64,000 nt of DNA, taken from positions 62,001-126,000 of IMG/VR virus record IMGVR_UViG_3300031787_000018; one strand, 5' to 3'. This DNA comes from a virus. The notes under the pieces are model-generated. The model did no database searches. It saw only the letters and a program-made list of their open reading frames with translations, and had not been told where the DNA came from. A program made the position numbers and the translations under genes. Numbering within the stretch: the stretch's first letter is position 1; each line of letters starts with the position of its first letter. This document shows, piece by piece, positions 23,561-31,929 of this stretch.

Positions 23561-24173
23561 TTGGTAATATTGATAATAATCTTTCTTCCCATTTTTTATT
23601 AATTTCCTCGATAGGTGGGATGTCTAAGTACTCAGTTTCCGTTGTTTCATTTTCTTGGATATTATCAACCAATTCCATTACCCAAAAATCAGTACCATCG
23701 GTATTTTTACCTTTTTTTGTTAGTTTATACATAAATTCATTTATAAATATTTTTGTAATTTCATCATATCTAACTAAAGAGTTATTATCTAAAACTTCAT
23801 GGGTCGTTCTAATAACTTTGTTAGGCTTAATATTTGTTAATAGTCTTCTAGTTAACCCCAAAATTATAGATATAACCATTCTTTTATTTTTAATACTATT
23901 AGGTATATATCTACTAACCTCATCTCTTTTTAACATAAAACCTGTTATAGGTTTATTGTTAGTATCAACAACCATAAAACAATATGAATATTTACTGATA
24001 TCGTTATTTATTTTTTCAAAACCAACGAATAAGTATAATTTATCCCCATTATTATCATCTTTAGATATTAATGTAGTAAACACACCTTCTTCCGGTGAAT
24101 AGACATTAGATTCCCACTCATCTATTTTAGAAACCATTTCCTCAATTAATATCTTCTTAATTAAGTCTCTCAT
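23550..24173 (-). CDS. Tagged protein of unknown function
   Basis: 207 residues starting MRDLIKKILIE, a tag ending in L-I-E. The body contains KITGFMLKRDEVSRYI-like basic stretches and ends IPPIEEINKKWEERLLSILP. No domain recognised. It is transcribed opposite to its neighbours from its own late-type signal. The long open frame on the other strand (23494-24102) is its shadow. Confidence 0.78.
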   Translation of the reverse strand: MRDLIKKILIEEMVSKIDEWESNVYSPEEGVFTTLISKDDNNGDKLYLFVGFEKINNDISKYSYCFMVVDTNNKPITGFMLKRDEVSRYIPNSIKNKRMVISIILGLTRRLLTNIKPNKVIRTTHEVLDNNSLVRYDEITKIFINEFMYKLTKKGKNTDGTDFWVMELVDNIQENETTETEYLDIPPIEEINKKWEERLLSILPKLK

Positions 24174-24203
24174 GTTATTAAATATAAATTGATTTTATAT
24201 TTT

Positions 24204-24212
24204 ATAAATATT
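24204..24212 (-). promoter_or_regulatory. ATATTTAT-type late signal for gene at 24173
   Basis: AATATTTAT on the minus strand, 30 bases before ATG. Confidence 0.45.
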
Positions 24213-24250
24213 ATATTTGTATAATGAAAGGTACATTAAACTATAATTAA
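24211..24250 (+). pseudogene. Duplicated promoter and start of gene 27394
   Basis: About 32 bases here (24211-24242) are identical to those at 27381-27412: TATATTTG, 4 bases, ATG and codons for MKGTLN. Here the frame ends after two more residues. This is a leftover from duplication or recombination and may still drive the lipoprotein gene at 24254. Confidence 0.6.
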
Positions 24251-24253
24251 AAT

Positions 24254-24736
24254 ATGAAAAAAATAAAAATTTGGGCTTCGGCCTTAGCATCAATGTTGTT
24301 AATAACATCTTGTTCAGAAAATTATTCTAACGGTGAAAGAATTGGTTTGGTTACACAATTCTCCAAAAGTGGTATAATATGGAAATCATGGGAAGGTCAT
24401 TTGAACATGACCCAAACTGGGATGAACTCTTCAACACCATTTGATTTTTCTATTGATAATGACAATCAAGATGAAAATTTGGTAAAATCATTGGATAGTG
24501 CTGCTAATTACGGTTGGAAGGTTAAAATTGTTTATCATGAAACAGCTGGGTATAATTGGTTCAGAAATCGTGGTGAGACAAGTCATTTTGTGACCAAAAT
24601 GGAAGTTTTAGATAGAAATCCTATCGCTACGGCATTTGGTAATAGCACGTCCCCTGAAAGTAAATCAGGTTGTAACTGTAAAACAACTGGTAAAGTAATT
24701 GACACAATTTATGTTGTGATTGATAAAACAAAATAA
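24254..24736 (+). CDS. Lipoprotein
   Basis: 160 residues with a lipoprotein signal (lipobox ITSC, Cys about residue 20). GERIGLVTQFSKSGIIWKSW and KIVYHETAGYNWFRNRGETS are well-conserved-looking blocks resembling a small bacterial lipoprotein family found outside phages. It is probably exported to the envelope; superinfection exclusion is one possible role. Confidence 0.75.
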   Translation: MKKIKIWASALASMLLITSCSENYSNGERIGLVTQFSKSGIIWKSWEGHLNMTQTGMNSSTPFDFSIDNDNQDENLVKSLDSAANYGWKVKIVYHETAGYNWFRNRGETSHFVTKMEVLDRNPIATAFGNSTSPESKSGCNCKTTGKVIDTIYVVIDKTK

Positions 24737-24739
24737 AAC

Positions 24740-24853
24740 ATGAAAAAAATAACAATTTTGTCTTTATTAATTTGTCTATTGGCAAGTTCTTGTAAAAATT
24801 ATTACTATCAACCATGTCCTGCATATGGAAAGGTTGAAACCAAAAAACCTTAA
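24740..24853 (+). CDS. Mini-lipoprotein (37 residues)
   Basis: MKKITILSLLICLLASSC is a complete lipoprotein signal with lipobox ASSC; the mature part is only about 20 residues with a YYYQPCP stretch. It starts 3 bases after the previous lipoprotein gene. It resembles lysis-type or entry-exclusion mini-lipoproteins in size only. Confidence 0.62.
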   Translation: MKKITILSLLICLLASSCKNYYYQPCPAYGKVETKKP

Positions 24854-24895
24854 TTTTTACTTTTTATATTTAATTATTTTTCATATCATTAAAAT

Positions 24896-25438
24896 ATGAA
24901 TATATTTGTTTTGGATAAGGACGTTAAAAAATGTGCTGAATATCACTGTGACAAACATTTGGTAAAAATGATTACAGAACACAATCAAATATTAGGTACA
25001 ATATCTTATATCCGACGAGGTATAAAAAATAAAAAAGAAATTACAGAAGATTTTATATATAAAAATTTTCAAGGGTTTCCAAGGCAAAAAGATGATAAAC
25101 CTTTTCCATATGGAATTGGTTTTGTTAACCATCCATGTACAAAATGGGTTAATACATCATCAAGTAATTATAAATGGTTGACGGAATTAACTCATGAGAT
25201 GTGTAAAGAATACACCAAAAGATACGGTAGGAAACATGCTGGTGAGGATATTAATTTTTGGTACCGTGACAACATGCCAGAAATACCTGATATTGGTTTG
25301 ACACAGTTTTCACAGGCAATGCCTGACGATTGTAAAATGTCAGACCCAATAGAAGGTTATAGAAATTATTATAAAAAATATAAAGTAAGATTTGCCAAAT
25401 GGCAACATGGTCAAACACCAAAATGGTACCTAGTATGA
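24896..25438 (+). CDS. Conserved phage protein, function unknown
   Basis: 180 residues. It has the pattern of a family common in tailed phages: MNIFVLDKD, CDKHLVKMI, NHPCTKWV, TQFSQAMPDDCK, EGYRNYYKKYK and a C-terminal WYLV. Many His, Cys and Trp positions are characteristic. No activity is known to me. It overlaps the next gene (ATGA), a partner that often accompanies it. Confidence 0.82.
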   Translation: MNIFVLDKDVKKCAEYHCDKHLVKMITEHNQILGTISYIRRGIKNKKEITEDFIYKNFQGFPRQKDDKPFPYGIGFVNHPCTKWVNTSSSNYKWLTELTHEMCKEYTKRYGRKHAGEDINFWYRDNMPEIPDIGLTQFSQAMPDDCKMSDPIEGYRNYYKKYKVRFAKWQHGQTPKWYLV

Positions 25439-25773
25439 AAAAAATAAAATCAGAAGAATATATTACATGTGCTGCCATATGGTATAAAGATTTACCTACA
25501 CAAAGACTATTACCTAAAAACATTGATAAAGGAATTGTTGTTTGCGGTCACAGACATGGTAATTGTATTGATATCGTGTCAACACTTTCTCAACTGAGGA
25601 CAGTACAATTTGGTCCCGATAGTGTGGGTGAAACCGAACAGGGTTTTATGACATCCAAAAATAGGTTTGTCGATAGAATAGAAGCTATGAGTATTGCAGT
25701 AGAAAATGAACAAGTGAATGAAAATGAATTACATAATCCAATGATAGGTTTATTTAGTGAAGATTTATATTAA
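25435..25773 (+). CDS. Conserved phage protein (GHRHGNC family)
   Basis: 112 residues from ATG 25435, which overlaps the previous stop; a longer frame from 25399 lies inside the previous gene. CAAIWYKD, VCGHRHGNC, GFMTSKNRFVDR and LFSEDLY are the hallmarks of a widespread phage family of unknown function. Confidence 0.82.
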   Translation: MKKIKSEEYITCAAIWYKDLPTQRLLPKNIDKGIVVCGHRHGNCIDIVSTLSQLRTVQFGPDSVGETEQGFMTSKNRFVDRIEAMSIAVENEQVNENELHNPMIGLFSEDLY

Positions 25774-25782
25774 ATTTAAATT

Positions 25783-26160
25783 ATGACAAAAGAAACATTA
25801 AAACAATTAATTGAAATTGAATTCGATAGGGTTGAAACAATATCACAATTTAAATCAGAAGTCTTTAGACTTATTGATTTGTATGAACAAGATAAGCCAT
25901 CTACAGTAGTACCTATCATAAGTAATGAACCTGATGAGGTTATGTATGCTGAAATTTGTGGATGTAACCCTAAAAATGGTGGCAGTGGTATGTGCGGTTG
26001 TATAATGGGAAATAAAATGGTACCCAATCCTAAAAAATATGGACAACCTAAATCAAATTTTGGGACCACAACGGGGATAGATATAGATTTACAAAATCCT
26101 TATTCACCCACAGCTAAGTGGATAACATCAAATAATATAAGATCAAATAATATAAGATAA
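25783..26160 (+). CDS. Small hypothetical protein with Cys motif
   Basis: 125 residues: helical N-terminus, then EICGCNPKNGGSGMCGCIMG, a CxC...CxC cluster that may bind metal, and a disordered tail ending in a repeated SNNIR. Not recognised. Confidence 0.65.
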   Translation: MTKETLKQLIEIEFDRVETISQFKSEVFRLIDLYEQDKPSTVVPIISNEPDEVMYAEICGCNPKNGGSGMCGCIMGNKMVPNPKKYGQPKSNFGTTTGIDIDLQNPYSPTAKWITSNNIRSNNIR

Positions 26161-26163
26161 AAC

Positions 26164-26355
26164 ATGAAAACATTTATACAATTATCATTAATAGGAGTTT
26201 TACTGATGTACTTGGCCTTTTCATTTATTTCATGGAAATTAAACCCCTCATGTTGGGAACAAGGTACTAGAGCCATGTTGGTATTCATATCTTTTGGTTG
26301 GATACTTATATCGGGTATTATTGCCGCAGGAATAGAAGATATGAAAAACAAATAA
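26164..26355 (+). CDS. Small two-helix membrane protein
   Basis: 63 residues with hydrophobic segments at about 5-24 and 36-55. Not recognised. Confidence 0.66.
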   Translation: MKTFIQLSLIGVLLMYLAFSFISWKLNPSCWEQGTRAMLVFISFGWILISGIIAAGIEDMKNK

Positions 26356-26356
26356 T

Positions 26357-26593
26357 ATGGAAAATAAAATAAAATATCCCATACTTGCTTACGCTCCAGG
26401 TTTCTATTTGAGTAAGTGTGTAAACTGTGAAGAAGAATTCATGGGTGATAAGTATGCAAGACAATGTGAAACTTGTGCAATAAACCAATTAAATGATTTA
26501 TACAAAGAAACATCACAAAAGTTGATGGAGGCAAATAAGACGATATTGAAATTAAAAGAAATTAAAGAATTCCTAAATAAAACTGAACTATAA
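26357..26593 (+). CDS. Small zinc-ribbon protein
   Basis: 78 residues. CVNCEEEF and CETCA form a Cys4 zinc ribbon (about residues 20-40), followed by a coiled-coil-like helix. Begins one base after the previous stop. Confidence 0.67.
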   Translation: MENKIKYPILAYAPGFYLSKCVNCEEEFMGDKYARQCETCAINQLNDLYKETSQKLMEANKTILKLKEIKEFLNKTEL

Positions 26594-26598
26594 ATAAC

Positions 26599-26796
26599 AT
26601 GGAAGAGATAACGATTTATAAATTTCAACTTGAAAGGATAGTTGAAGCACTTAGAATTACTTCAAACATACATAATTGTAACAAGTTAGAAACATCACAT
26701 GATAGACAAGTTAGGTCTGCCTTACAATACGCTAAAAACGCTTTAGAAGGTAACAAAGAGGTGGAAGTAAATTATATGACAGGAAAAAATAAATAA
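26599..26796 (+). CDS. Small hypothetical protein
   Basis: 65 residues, helical, with no motif recognised. Tightly spaced in the 25.8-27.4 kb operon. Confidence 0.62.
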   Translation: MEEITIYKFQLERIVEALRITSNIHNCNKLETSHDRQVRSALQYAKNALEGNKEVEVNYMTGKNK

Positions 26797-26797
26797 T

Positions 26798-27373
26798 ATG
26801 GGACTAATAGAACACGCAAAATTAGAATTAGAGATGGCTGGTTTATTTTCTGGTGAAGGTGACTTTTATGATGGTATGACAGGTAAAGCAGTCATGGAAT
26901 TAATAGAAGTATTTTCCAAACAAGGACATTCAGGGATGTCAGCACCCATTGTCACCGACTTATTTCGTAAATTGGCTAATTATGAACCATTACAACCTAT
27001 CACTGGTAAAGATGAAGAGTGGGGTGATGTGAGAGATTTAGGTGATGGGCGATCTTGGTATCAAAATAAGAGATGTTCGGCTTTATTCAAAGACGGTAAA
27101 GACGGAAGACCTTATTATATTGATGCTATTGTTAAAAGAGACCAAAGAGGTATAACATGGAGTGGAATGGCTTGGTTAAATGAAGAAGATTGGTTAAATG
27201 GAGATAGAACCAAAATGATAGATAAACGGGGTTATGTTAAATCATTTCCATTTACACCTAAAACCTTTTATATTGATGTAAGGGATGTTGAAGTTGCAAA
27301 AGATGATTGGGAAAGTTTTATTGTTGACCCATCACAACTAGATGAAGTTAGAGAATATTATGATTTAAAATAA
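26798..27373 (+). CDS. Conserved-looking phage protein, function unknown
   Basis: 191 residues. A helical N-terminal third (FDGMTGKAVMELIEVF-like) is followed by a Trp-rich domain with WGDVRDLGDGRSWYQNKRCS and VKSFPFTPKTFYIDV. The pattern recalls proteins seen in many phages, but I cannot name a function. Confidence 0.72.
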   Translation: MGLIEHAKLELEMAGLFSGEGDFYDGMTGKAVMELIEVFSKQGHSGMSAPIVTDLFRKLANYEPLQPITGKDEEWGDVRDLGDGRSWYQNKRCSALFKDGKDGRPYYIDAIVKRDQRGITWSGMAWLNEEDWLNGDRTKMIDKRGYVKSFPFTPKTFYIDVRDVEVAKDDWESFIVDPSQLDEVREYYDLK

Positions 27374-27381
27374 TTTTTCCT

Positions 27382-27389
27382 TATATTTG
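27382..27389 (+). promoter_or_regulatory. TAnnTTTG promoter, 4 bases before ATG 27394
   Basis: TATATTTG, TATA, ATG. The block is duplicated at 24211. Confidence 0.6.
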
Positions 27390-27393
27390 TATA

Positions 27394-27768
27394 ATGAAAG
27401 GTACATTAAACTTAAAAGACACTGGGTGGTTTGTATTATATTGGGATAGAGATCCGCATTATTTCGGACCACAAGGAATGTTGAAACAGAGGGTTAAAGA
27501 AATATCTGTTCATCGAGAAAGTCTATCCAATCCATTCCTATCAACATATTGGGTTGATGGTAGAGAAGTTGAATTTGAAATCATTTATGAAAGTGATACT
27601 GATGGTTGGTTTGATGGGAAATCGGCTAAGATAATTCACGATGATTATATTGGTGAAGATGGTTGGGATAGAATTGTAAGGGAATTATCTGAACAAGATA
27701 TAAATGGTGTTTACGAAACTATGAAATGGTTAAAGGAAAATTATAACCCACCAAAAAGGAAAGAATAA
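27394..27768 (+). CDS. Small hypothetical protein
   Basis: 124 residues, starting MKGTLNLKDTGWFVLYWDRD; mixed alpha/beta, acidic. First gene of an operon running to about 29.9 kb. Not recognised. Confidence 0.7.
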   Translation: MKGTLNLKDTGWFVLYWDRDPHYFGPQGMLKQRVKEISVHRESLSNPFLSTYWVDGREVEFEIIYESDTDGWFDGKSAKIIHDDYIGEDGWDRIVRELSEQDINGVYETMKWLKENYNPPKRKE

Positions 27769-27772
27769 TATC

Positions 27773-28063
27773 ATGGTACATTATTTAAGAAATGAAAAAA
27801 ACAATACAATAATTGAGTGTGAAACAATCAAAAAGTTGGGTGAGGATAACGACTTACATTCTAATATTGATGTGGCAGAATATTCAGACTTGTTATACTT
27901 TAACCAAAATAAGTTTTATGAAATCAAATGGGATTTTGATATTTTACATAATATAAGAAGAGAATGGTTTGAAGGGTTTCCAGAAAGTTCAATGGATGAC
28001 TTTGTAAAATACCATTATAGTAGAATTGCTAATAAATATAATCTAAACTATATGACAGATTAA
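27773..28063 (+). CDS. Small hypothetical protein
   Basis: 96 residues, no recognised domain. Four bases after the previous stop. Confidence 0.64.
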   Translation: MVHYLRNEKNNTIIECETIKKLGEDNDLHSNIDVAEYSDLLYFNQNKFYEIKWDFDILHNIRREWFEGFPESSMDDFVKYHYSRIANKYNLNYMTD

Positions 28064-28064
28064 A

Positions 28065-28343
28065 ATGAAATCACAAGAAGAAATAAGGAAAATAGCTACT
28101 AAGTTTTATAGAAATAATGGTAGTGGTGGAGGACAATATACTGAAGGTTACATAGATGGTACGTTAAACGGCTTTGTTGATGGTTACACTAAATGTCAAG
28201 AAGATAAAAAATACACTGAAAGTGAGGTTATTGAGTTAATGAAAAAATCTATTGAATGGGGTGTTGAATTAGGGAATGGAACAGTTCAACCAAGCGATTA
28301 TGGTAATACAGATAATTGGATTAAAAATAACTTAAAAAAATAA
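28065..28343 (+). CDS. Paralogue family GY-x-x-GY-x-x-CQE, member 1
   Basis: 92 residues. MKSQEEIRKIATKF and FVDGYTKCQEDKKY match the two following genes (28345, 28703), giving three tandem copies that have diverged. The pattern suggests two helices with a conserved Gly-Tyr and Cys between them. Function unknown. Confidence 0.68.
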   Translation: MKSQEEIRKIATKFYRNNGSGGGQYTEGYIDGTLNGFVDGYTKCQEDKKYTESEVIELMKKSIEWGVELGNGTVQPSDYGNTDNWIKNNLKK

Positions 28344-28344
28344 C

Positions 28345-28611
28345 ATGAAATCGAAAGAACAAATAAATCAACTAGCTAAATCAGAAATAGAGAGACATAG
28401 AGCTTCTACTAGTTCTGTCGACCCTTCAAAAGATATGGAAAGGTTCAAAGGTTATGTGTTAGGTTATACTCAATGTCAAGAAAATATGAAAAAAGAAATG
28501 TATGAATTTGGTAAAAAAGTCTTAGATACGTTTCATTCTGAGGGTAAAACACATAGTGGTGAGGATAGATTGGCAAGGATAAAATATCATGAATGGTTTA
28601 ATGGATTGTAA
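28345..28611 (+). CDS. Paralogue family GY-x-x-GY-x-x-CQE, member 2
   Basis: 88 residues: MKSKEQINQLAKSEIE and GYVLGYTQCQENMKK align with member 1. Stop overlaps the next start (TAATG). Confidence 0.68.
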   Translation: MKSKEQINQLAKSEIERHRASTSSVDPSKDMERFKGYVLGYTQCQENMKKEMYEFGKKVLDTFHSEGKTHSGEDRLARIKYHEWFNGL

Positions 28612-28706
28612 TGAAAAAACTAAGTGAAGACACTATTGTTGGTTTAATTTTTGGTATTATAGGTATAATTTATATTGTTTTATTAGTTGAATTTATATTA
28701 AAATGA
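28611..28706 (+). CDS. Single-pass membrane microprotein (31 residues)
   Basis: MKKLSEDT followed by a hydrophobic run IVGLIFGIIGIIYIVLLV and a short end. It overlaps both neighbours by 1 and 4 bases, which supports translation. Confidence 0.58.
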   Translation: MKKLSEDTIVGLIFGIIGIIYIVLLVEFILK

Positions 28707-29059
28707 AAAAGTCAGATGATGAAATACAAACTCTATCAGAAAAAGAGTTAAAACTAATAGACAATGTTGTTCATTTAACCTCAACAACTGAAGAAGAAAA
28801 CATATTCCACCAAGGGTTTTATTCTGGTTATAGAACTTGTGAAAAAGAAGATTATAAAAAAGGTTCAGAAAACTTTATAATGGGTGCTGAATGGGTTGAG
28901 GAAAAAATTAACTCTATCACAGATAGGGATATAAAAATACAGGCAGAAATAGAAAGTGTTGGTGAATACTTAAGTGGAAGTCCGTATCAAAAAACATATG
29001 AAGATGGTTTTATTAAGGGTATTGAATGGTTTAAATCATTAATTAAAAATAAGTTATGA
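28703..29059 (+). CDS. Paralogue family GY-x-x-GY-x-x-C, member 3
   Basis: 118 residues. FYSGYRTCEKEDYKKG corresponds to the Gly-Tyr/Cys block of members 1 and 2, and a second similar unit (YEDGFIKGIEWFK) suggests an internal duplication. Confidence 0.67.
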   Translation: MKKSDDEIQTLSEKELKLIDNVVHLTSTTEEENIFHQGFYSGYRTCEKEDYKKGSENFIMGAEWVEEKINSITDRDIKIQAEIESVGEYLSGSPYQKTYEDGFIKGIEWFKSLIKNKL

Positions 29060-29445
29060 AAGCATCAGAATTAAGAATAGGAAATTTAGTAAATTTAATG
29101 CTAAACCATGAAGATTTTGAAACAATACGTGTTGATGTAACTGATTTGATAAACATACCTAATGGAGGTGTATATGAACCTATACCTGTAACTGAAAAAT
29201 GGTTTGAAAAGTTCGGGTTCTATAGAGATGGAGAATATTGGAGTAGGGGTATTAATGATTATAAATATTGTTTTAAATATAGGGATTGGGCTGATAACTG
29301 GGCATTTTATCAAGAGTTTACTGACAGTCCTGATGATAGAGATGATGGCGTAAAATACCCAATTTCATTTGATATTAAGTATGTACATCAATTACAAAAC
29401 TTATGGTTTGCTTTATTATTTGAAGAATTAACAATAAAGGGATAA
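29056..29445 (+). CDS. Hypothetical protein
   Basis: 129 residues starting MKASELRIGNLVNL, a pattern I recall from small phage proteins of unknown role in Bacteroidota phages (ELRIGNLV...). Trp/Tyr-rich middle; ends VHQLQNLWFALLFEELTIK. Confidence 0.72.
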   Translation: MKASELRIGNLVNLMLNHEDFETIRVDVTDLINIPNGGVYEPIPVTEKWFEKFGFYRDGEYWSRGINDYKYCFKYRDWADNWAFYQEFTDSPDDRDDGVKYPISFDIKYVHQLQNLWFALLFEELTIKG

Positions 29446-29446
29446 A

Positions 29447-29872
29447 ATGAAACCAAAATTTAATGTTGGGGATAAATTGGAAGCCAACCAATTTGAAAGA
29501 GAACAATATGGAATTGAATATGTTACCATCACATCCATCAATGAGGTTGGACAGGTTTATTATTGCGAGGCAGATTGGAACAATAATAAAATATATTTGG
29601 GCCATTTTTTTGATGAGGCAAAGATTTATGAAGATGGTTATGATGTATACTGCCCCATTTGCACGGGCTGTGGTGAAGAAGGTTGTTGTAGCCCATTAAT
29701 GTGCAAACAATCACAAGACGGTCATTATTGTGAAAGTTATTTAAGGGATTTAAAATTTGGCTATAAAATGTATAATGACATTTATGATTTAATCCCAAAA
29801 GATGAAGAAACAAAGAAAAAATTGGATGAGATATTCGATAAAAATTATGAACGATATTATACCCCAAAATAA
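29447..29872 (+). CDS. Hypothetical protein with Cys cluster
   Basis: 141 residues. NVGDKLEANQFERE at the start is SH3-like. CPICTGCGEEGCCSPLMC (about 66-83) is a Cys-rich cluster likely to bind zinc. Basic end. Function unknown. Confidence 0.7.
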   Translation: MKPKFNVGDKLEANQFEREQYGIEYVTITSINEVGQVYYCEADWNNNKIYLGHFFDEAKIYEDGYDVYCPICTGCGEEGCCSPLMCKQSQDGHYCESYLRDLKFGYKMYNDIYDLIPKDEETKKKLDEIFDKNYERYYTPK

Positions 29873-29897
29873 AAACCAAAGCTTTTTATCTTATAAG

Positions 29898-29907
29898 AAT
29901 ATTTATA
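29898..29907 (+). promoter_or_regulatory. ATATTTAT-type late signal for gene at 29912
   Basis: AATATTTATA, 4 bases before ATG. Confidence 0.45.
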
Positions 29908-29911
29908 AGAT

Positions 29912-30394
29912 ATGAGAAATCTCATCAAAAAAATCATAAAAGAAGAACTTAAAAAAGATAAAACCATAACCTGCAACAATTGCGGATGGTCTTGGAAATT
30001 ATCTGAAGCAGGAAATGATCCTTTTAATTGCCACAAATGCTTATCCAACAACAATCAAGTTACAATAAAAGAAGAAACAAAAGAAAAATACCCAATTTCA
30101 ATTGGTGATGTTTTTAGGGTTAATAAGGAAAACATATTGATTATGATAGAATCAATCAAATGCAACCCCAAAAAAGCTAGGGTAATGACAAAACATACAA
30201 TATTTGGGAACCATGAAATTTTCCATGATGGTTGCGATGTTTATTATCTCAGAAGCATAGACGGTGGTGAAACATGGTATGATGATGATGAATCTAAAAC
30301 AGAACTTAATTGGATTCCGGTCATAATTTCAAACGGCCATTGGAAATTGTTACATGGTGGGTCAGAAGATATTGGAGATTTTTTCCCAGAATAG
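29912..30394 (+). CDS. Tagged zinc-ribbon protein
   Basis: 160 residues. The tag MRNLIKKIIKE ends in I-K-E. Directly after it come Cys21, Cys24, Cys40 and His41/Cys43 in CNNCGWSWKLSEAG and NCHKC, a zinc ribbon I recall as common in large Bacteroidota phages. A second domain (YPISIGDVFRVNKENI...) is SH3-like. Possibly a packaged DNA- or RNA-binding protein. Confidence 0.8.
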   Translation: MRNLIKKIIKEELKKDKTITCNNCGWSWKLSEAGNDPFNCHKCLSNNNQVTIKEETKEKYPISIGDVFRVNKENILIMIESIKCNPKKARVMTKHTIFGNHEIFHDGCDVYYLRSIDGGETWYDDDESKTELNWIPVIISNGHWKLLHGGSEDIGDFFPE

Positions 30395-30420
30395 TTAATT
30401 GCCAAATAAAATAAAATTCT

Positions 30421-30428
30421 TATATTTG
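30421..30428 (+). promoter_or_regulatory. TAnnTTTG promoter, 4 bases before ATG 30433
   Basis: TATATTTG, TGGT, ATG: leaderless arrangement. Confidence 0.6.
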
Positions 30429-30432
30429 TGGT

Positions 30433-30774
30433 ATGATAATAACAATAATCATATCATCCGTTATATTAAACATTGTTTTAAGCACAATGGTTTATTCTTT
30501 AACCAAAGAAAAACCCAAAATAATTTATAAGGAAAAACCTGTGGAGAAAATAGTATATAAGGATAAAATTATATACAAGGATAAGATTGTGGAAAAAATT
30601 GTCTACAAAGACAAACCCATACACCAATTTATTCCAAAGGTGGAACCAAAAGTTAGCAAAGAAAAACAAGAACTTTTGGATGCCCTTAATGAATTAAAGA
30701 AGAAAAAGAAAAAATCCAAGAAGGACCAAGAAAACATATACACAATAGAAAAAGTTTTACCAAACCTTAAATAA
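30433..30774 (+). CDS. Membrane-anchored YKDK-repeat protein
   Basis: 113 residues. An N-terminal membrane anchor (about 2-22) is followed by repeats of (I/V)YKDK(I/P) (about 30-66) and a Lys-rich coiled coil. Such repeat linkers span an envelope space; a spanin-like or structural envelope role is possible but unproven. Confidence 0.68.
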   Translation: MIITIIISSVILNIVLSTMVYSLTKEKPKIIYKEKPVEKIVYKDKIIYKDKIVEKIVYKDKPIHQFIPKVEPKVSKEKQELLDALNELKKKKKKSKKDQENIYTIEKVLPNLK

Positions 30775-30782
30775 TTTAAACC

Positions 30783-30851
30783 ATGACAGTAATATTATTA
30801 TTATTTATTTTCATAACCTTGGCATCAATCAATAACAAAATTAAAAGATAA
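30783..30851 (+). CDS. Membrane microprotein (22 residues)
   Basis: MTVILLLFIFITLASINNKIKR: almost entirely one hydrophobic helix with a basic end, 8 bases after the previous gene. Very short, so uncertain. Confidence 0.35.
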   Translation: MTVILLLFIFITLASINNKIKR

Positions 30852-30906
30852 AATGTAGAAAGTTTAAAATAATTTTATATCTTTGTAACATTAAGAAATA
30901 GAAATA

Positions 30907-31311
30907 ATGACAAACGAATTTATCCCATACGAAGAAGCATTAGCCCTAAAAGAATTAGGGTTTAATGATGAATGTTTTGGATTTTATGATGACCAATATA
31001 ATAAAGATAATGGTTTATATTTAAACGATAGTATAAACTTAAAAGGGAGATTTATTTATACAAAAGCACCAACATTCTCACAAACATTTAGATGGTTTAG
31101 AGATGAAAAAAGTATATCTGGAGAAGTTTACTCTGGAGATTTTGGAGGATGTATAGAATATAGCTTCCATATAAGAGATTTATATACTGAAAAAGAAATA
31201 TTTGATAACTTTTTTGGGGCTGGAGGTTCTTATAGTGGTACATTCAATACTTATGAAGAAGCAGAACTTGCTTGTCTTAAAAAATTAATTGAAATAGTTA
31301 AACCTAAATAA
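30907..31311 (+). CDS. Hypothetical protein (LGFNDECFGFY family)
   Basis: 134 residues. EEALALKELGFNDECFGFYD near the N-terminus recalls small proteins of Bacteroidota phages and prophages. A TATCTTTG element lies near 30882. A truncated copy follows at 31313. Function unknown. Confidence 0.7.
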   Translation: MTNEFIPYEEALALKELGFNDECFGFYDDQYNKDNGLYLNDSINLKGRFIYTKAPTFSQTFRWFRDEKSISGEVYSGDFGGCIEYSFHIRDLYTEKEIFDNFFGAGGSYSGTFNTYEEAELACLKKLIEIVKPK

Positions 31312-31312
31312 T

Positions 31313-31384
31313 ATGAATAAAGAATTAAAGTTTGATGAACCTTGTTTTGGGTTTTATAATGAATTATGTAAAACCCTGAGATAA
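31313..31384 (+). pseudogene. Truncated copy of the gene at 30907
   Basis: 23 residues: KELKFDEPCFGFYNEL matches KELGFNDECFGFYDDQ of the gene just upstream, then ends in the stem of the terminator. It is likely the remnant of a tandem duplicate. Confidence 0.5.
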
Positions 31385-31402
31385 TCCTCGGGTTTTTTTA
31401 TT
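31371..31402 (+). terminator. Rho-independent terminator
   Basis: ACCCTGAG pairs with CCTCGGGT and is followed by seven T. Nearly the same hairpin is used at 33148. Confidence 0.8.
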
Positions 31403-31465
31403 TCTAGGGACGTAGTCCGGGTATATATTTACACTATCCACATAAATCATTAGATTTACAATAAT

Positions 31466-31699
31466 ATGGAATTAAAAGTCGGCAAAACATATATAACAAA
31501 TAACCATCCTGAAATAGATAGTGATTTGCATAATAAGAGATTTATGGTTATAAGTTCTGAGAAAATACAAGATACACAAATTTACCTATTAAAGTTTGAC
31601 CATTGTGAAAAACAACGTATGATAAATGAAGTTAATGTTAGTAAATATATCACAGAATCTATAGAACCATTAAGACATTTAAAACTACATAAGATATGA
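31466..31699 (+). CDS. Small SH3-like protein
   Basis: 77 residues starting MELKVGKTYITNNHPEIDS. Not recognised beyond the small-barrel pattern. Overlaps the next gene. Confidence 0.65.
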   Translation: MELKVGKTYITNNHPEIDSDLHNKRFMVISSEKIQDTQIYLLKFDHCEKQRMINEVNVSKYITESIEPLRHLKLHKI

Positions 31700-31880
31700 A
31701 AAAAGAAAATCATAAAAAAGATTTATCCCAACAAAAAGAAGAATTATATAAGAAGTGGGAAAATACAGGAATATTCGATAATCTAAGAGGTGGTTTAAAA
31801 GAAAATATTTCAAAGTTATATGAATGTTGTGCTTCATCAATTATTTTATCTGGGGATACAAAGAAATAATATATGGATGA
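31695..31880 (+). CDS. Small charged protein
   Basis: 61 residues: Lys/Glu-rich first half (KKENHKKDLSQQKEEL) and a Cys-Cys pair (LYECCASS). It overlaps both neighbours by a few bases, which supports it as a gene. Confidence 0.55.
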
Positions 31881-31926
31881 ATTTAAATATGACACATTTG
31901 AAGAATGGTTTGATAAAGATAAGTAA
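31873..31926 (+). CDS. Possible 17-residue peptide
   Basis: MDEFKYDTFEEWFDKDK, acidic amphipathic helix, overlapping the previous stop and ending 3 bases before the next ATG. Too short for confidence. Confidence 0.3.
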   Translation: MDEFKYDTFEEWFDKDK

Positions 31927-31929
31927 ATT

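Noticed and set aside
23494-24102. 202-codon plus-strand open frame
   Set aside because: It is antisense to the tagged gene 23550-24173, has a hydrophobic, low-quality composition and no promoter.
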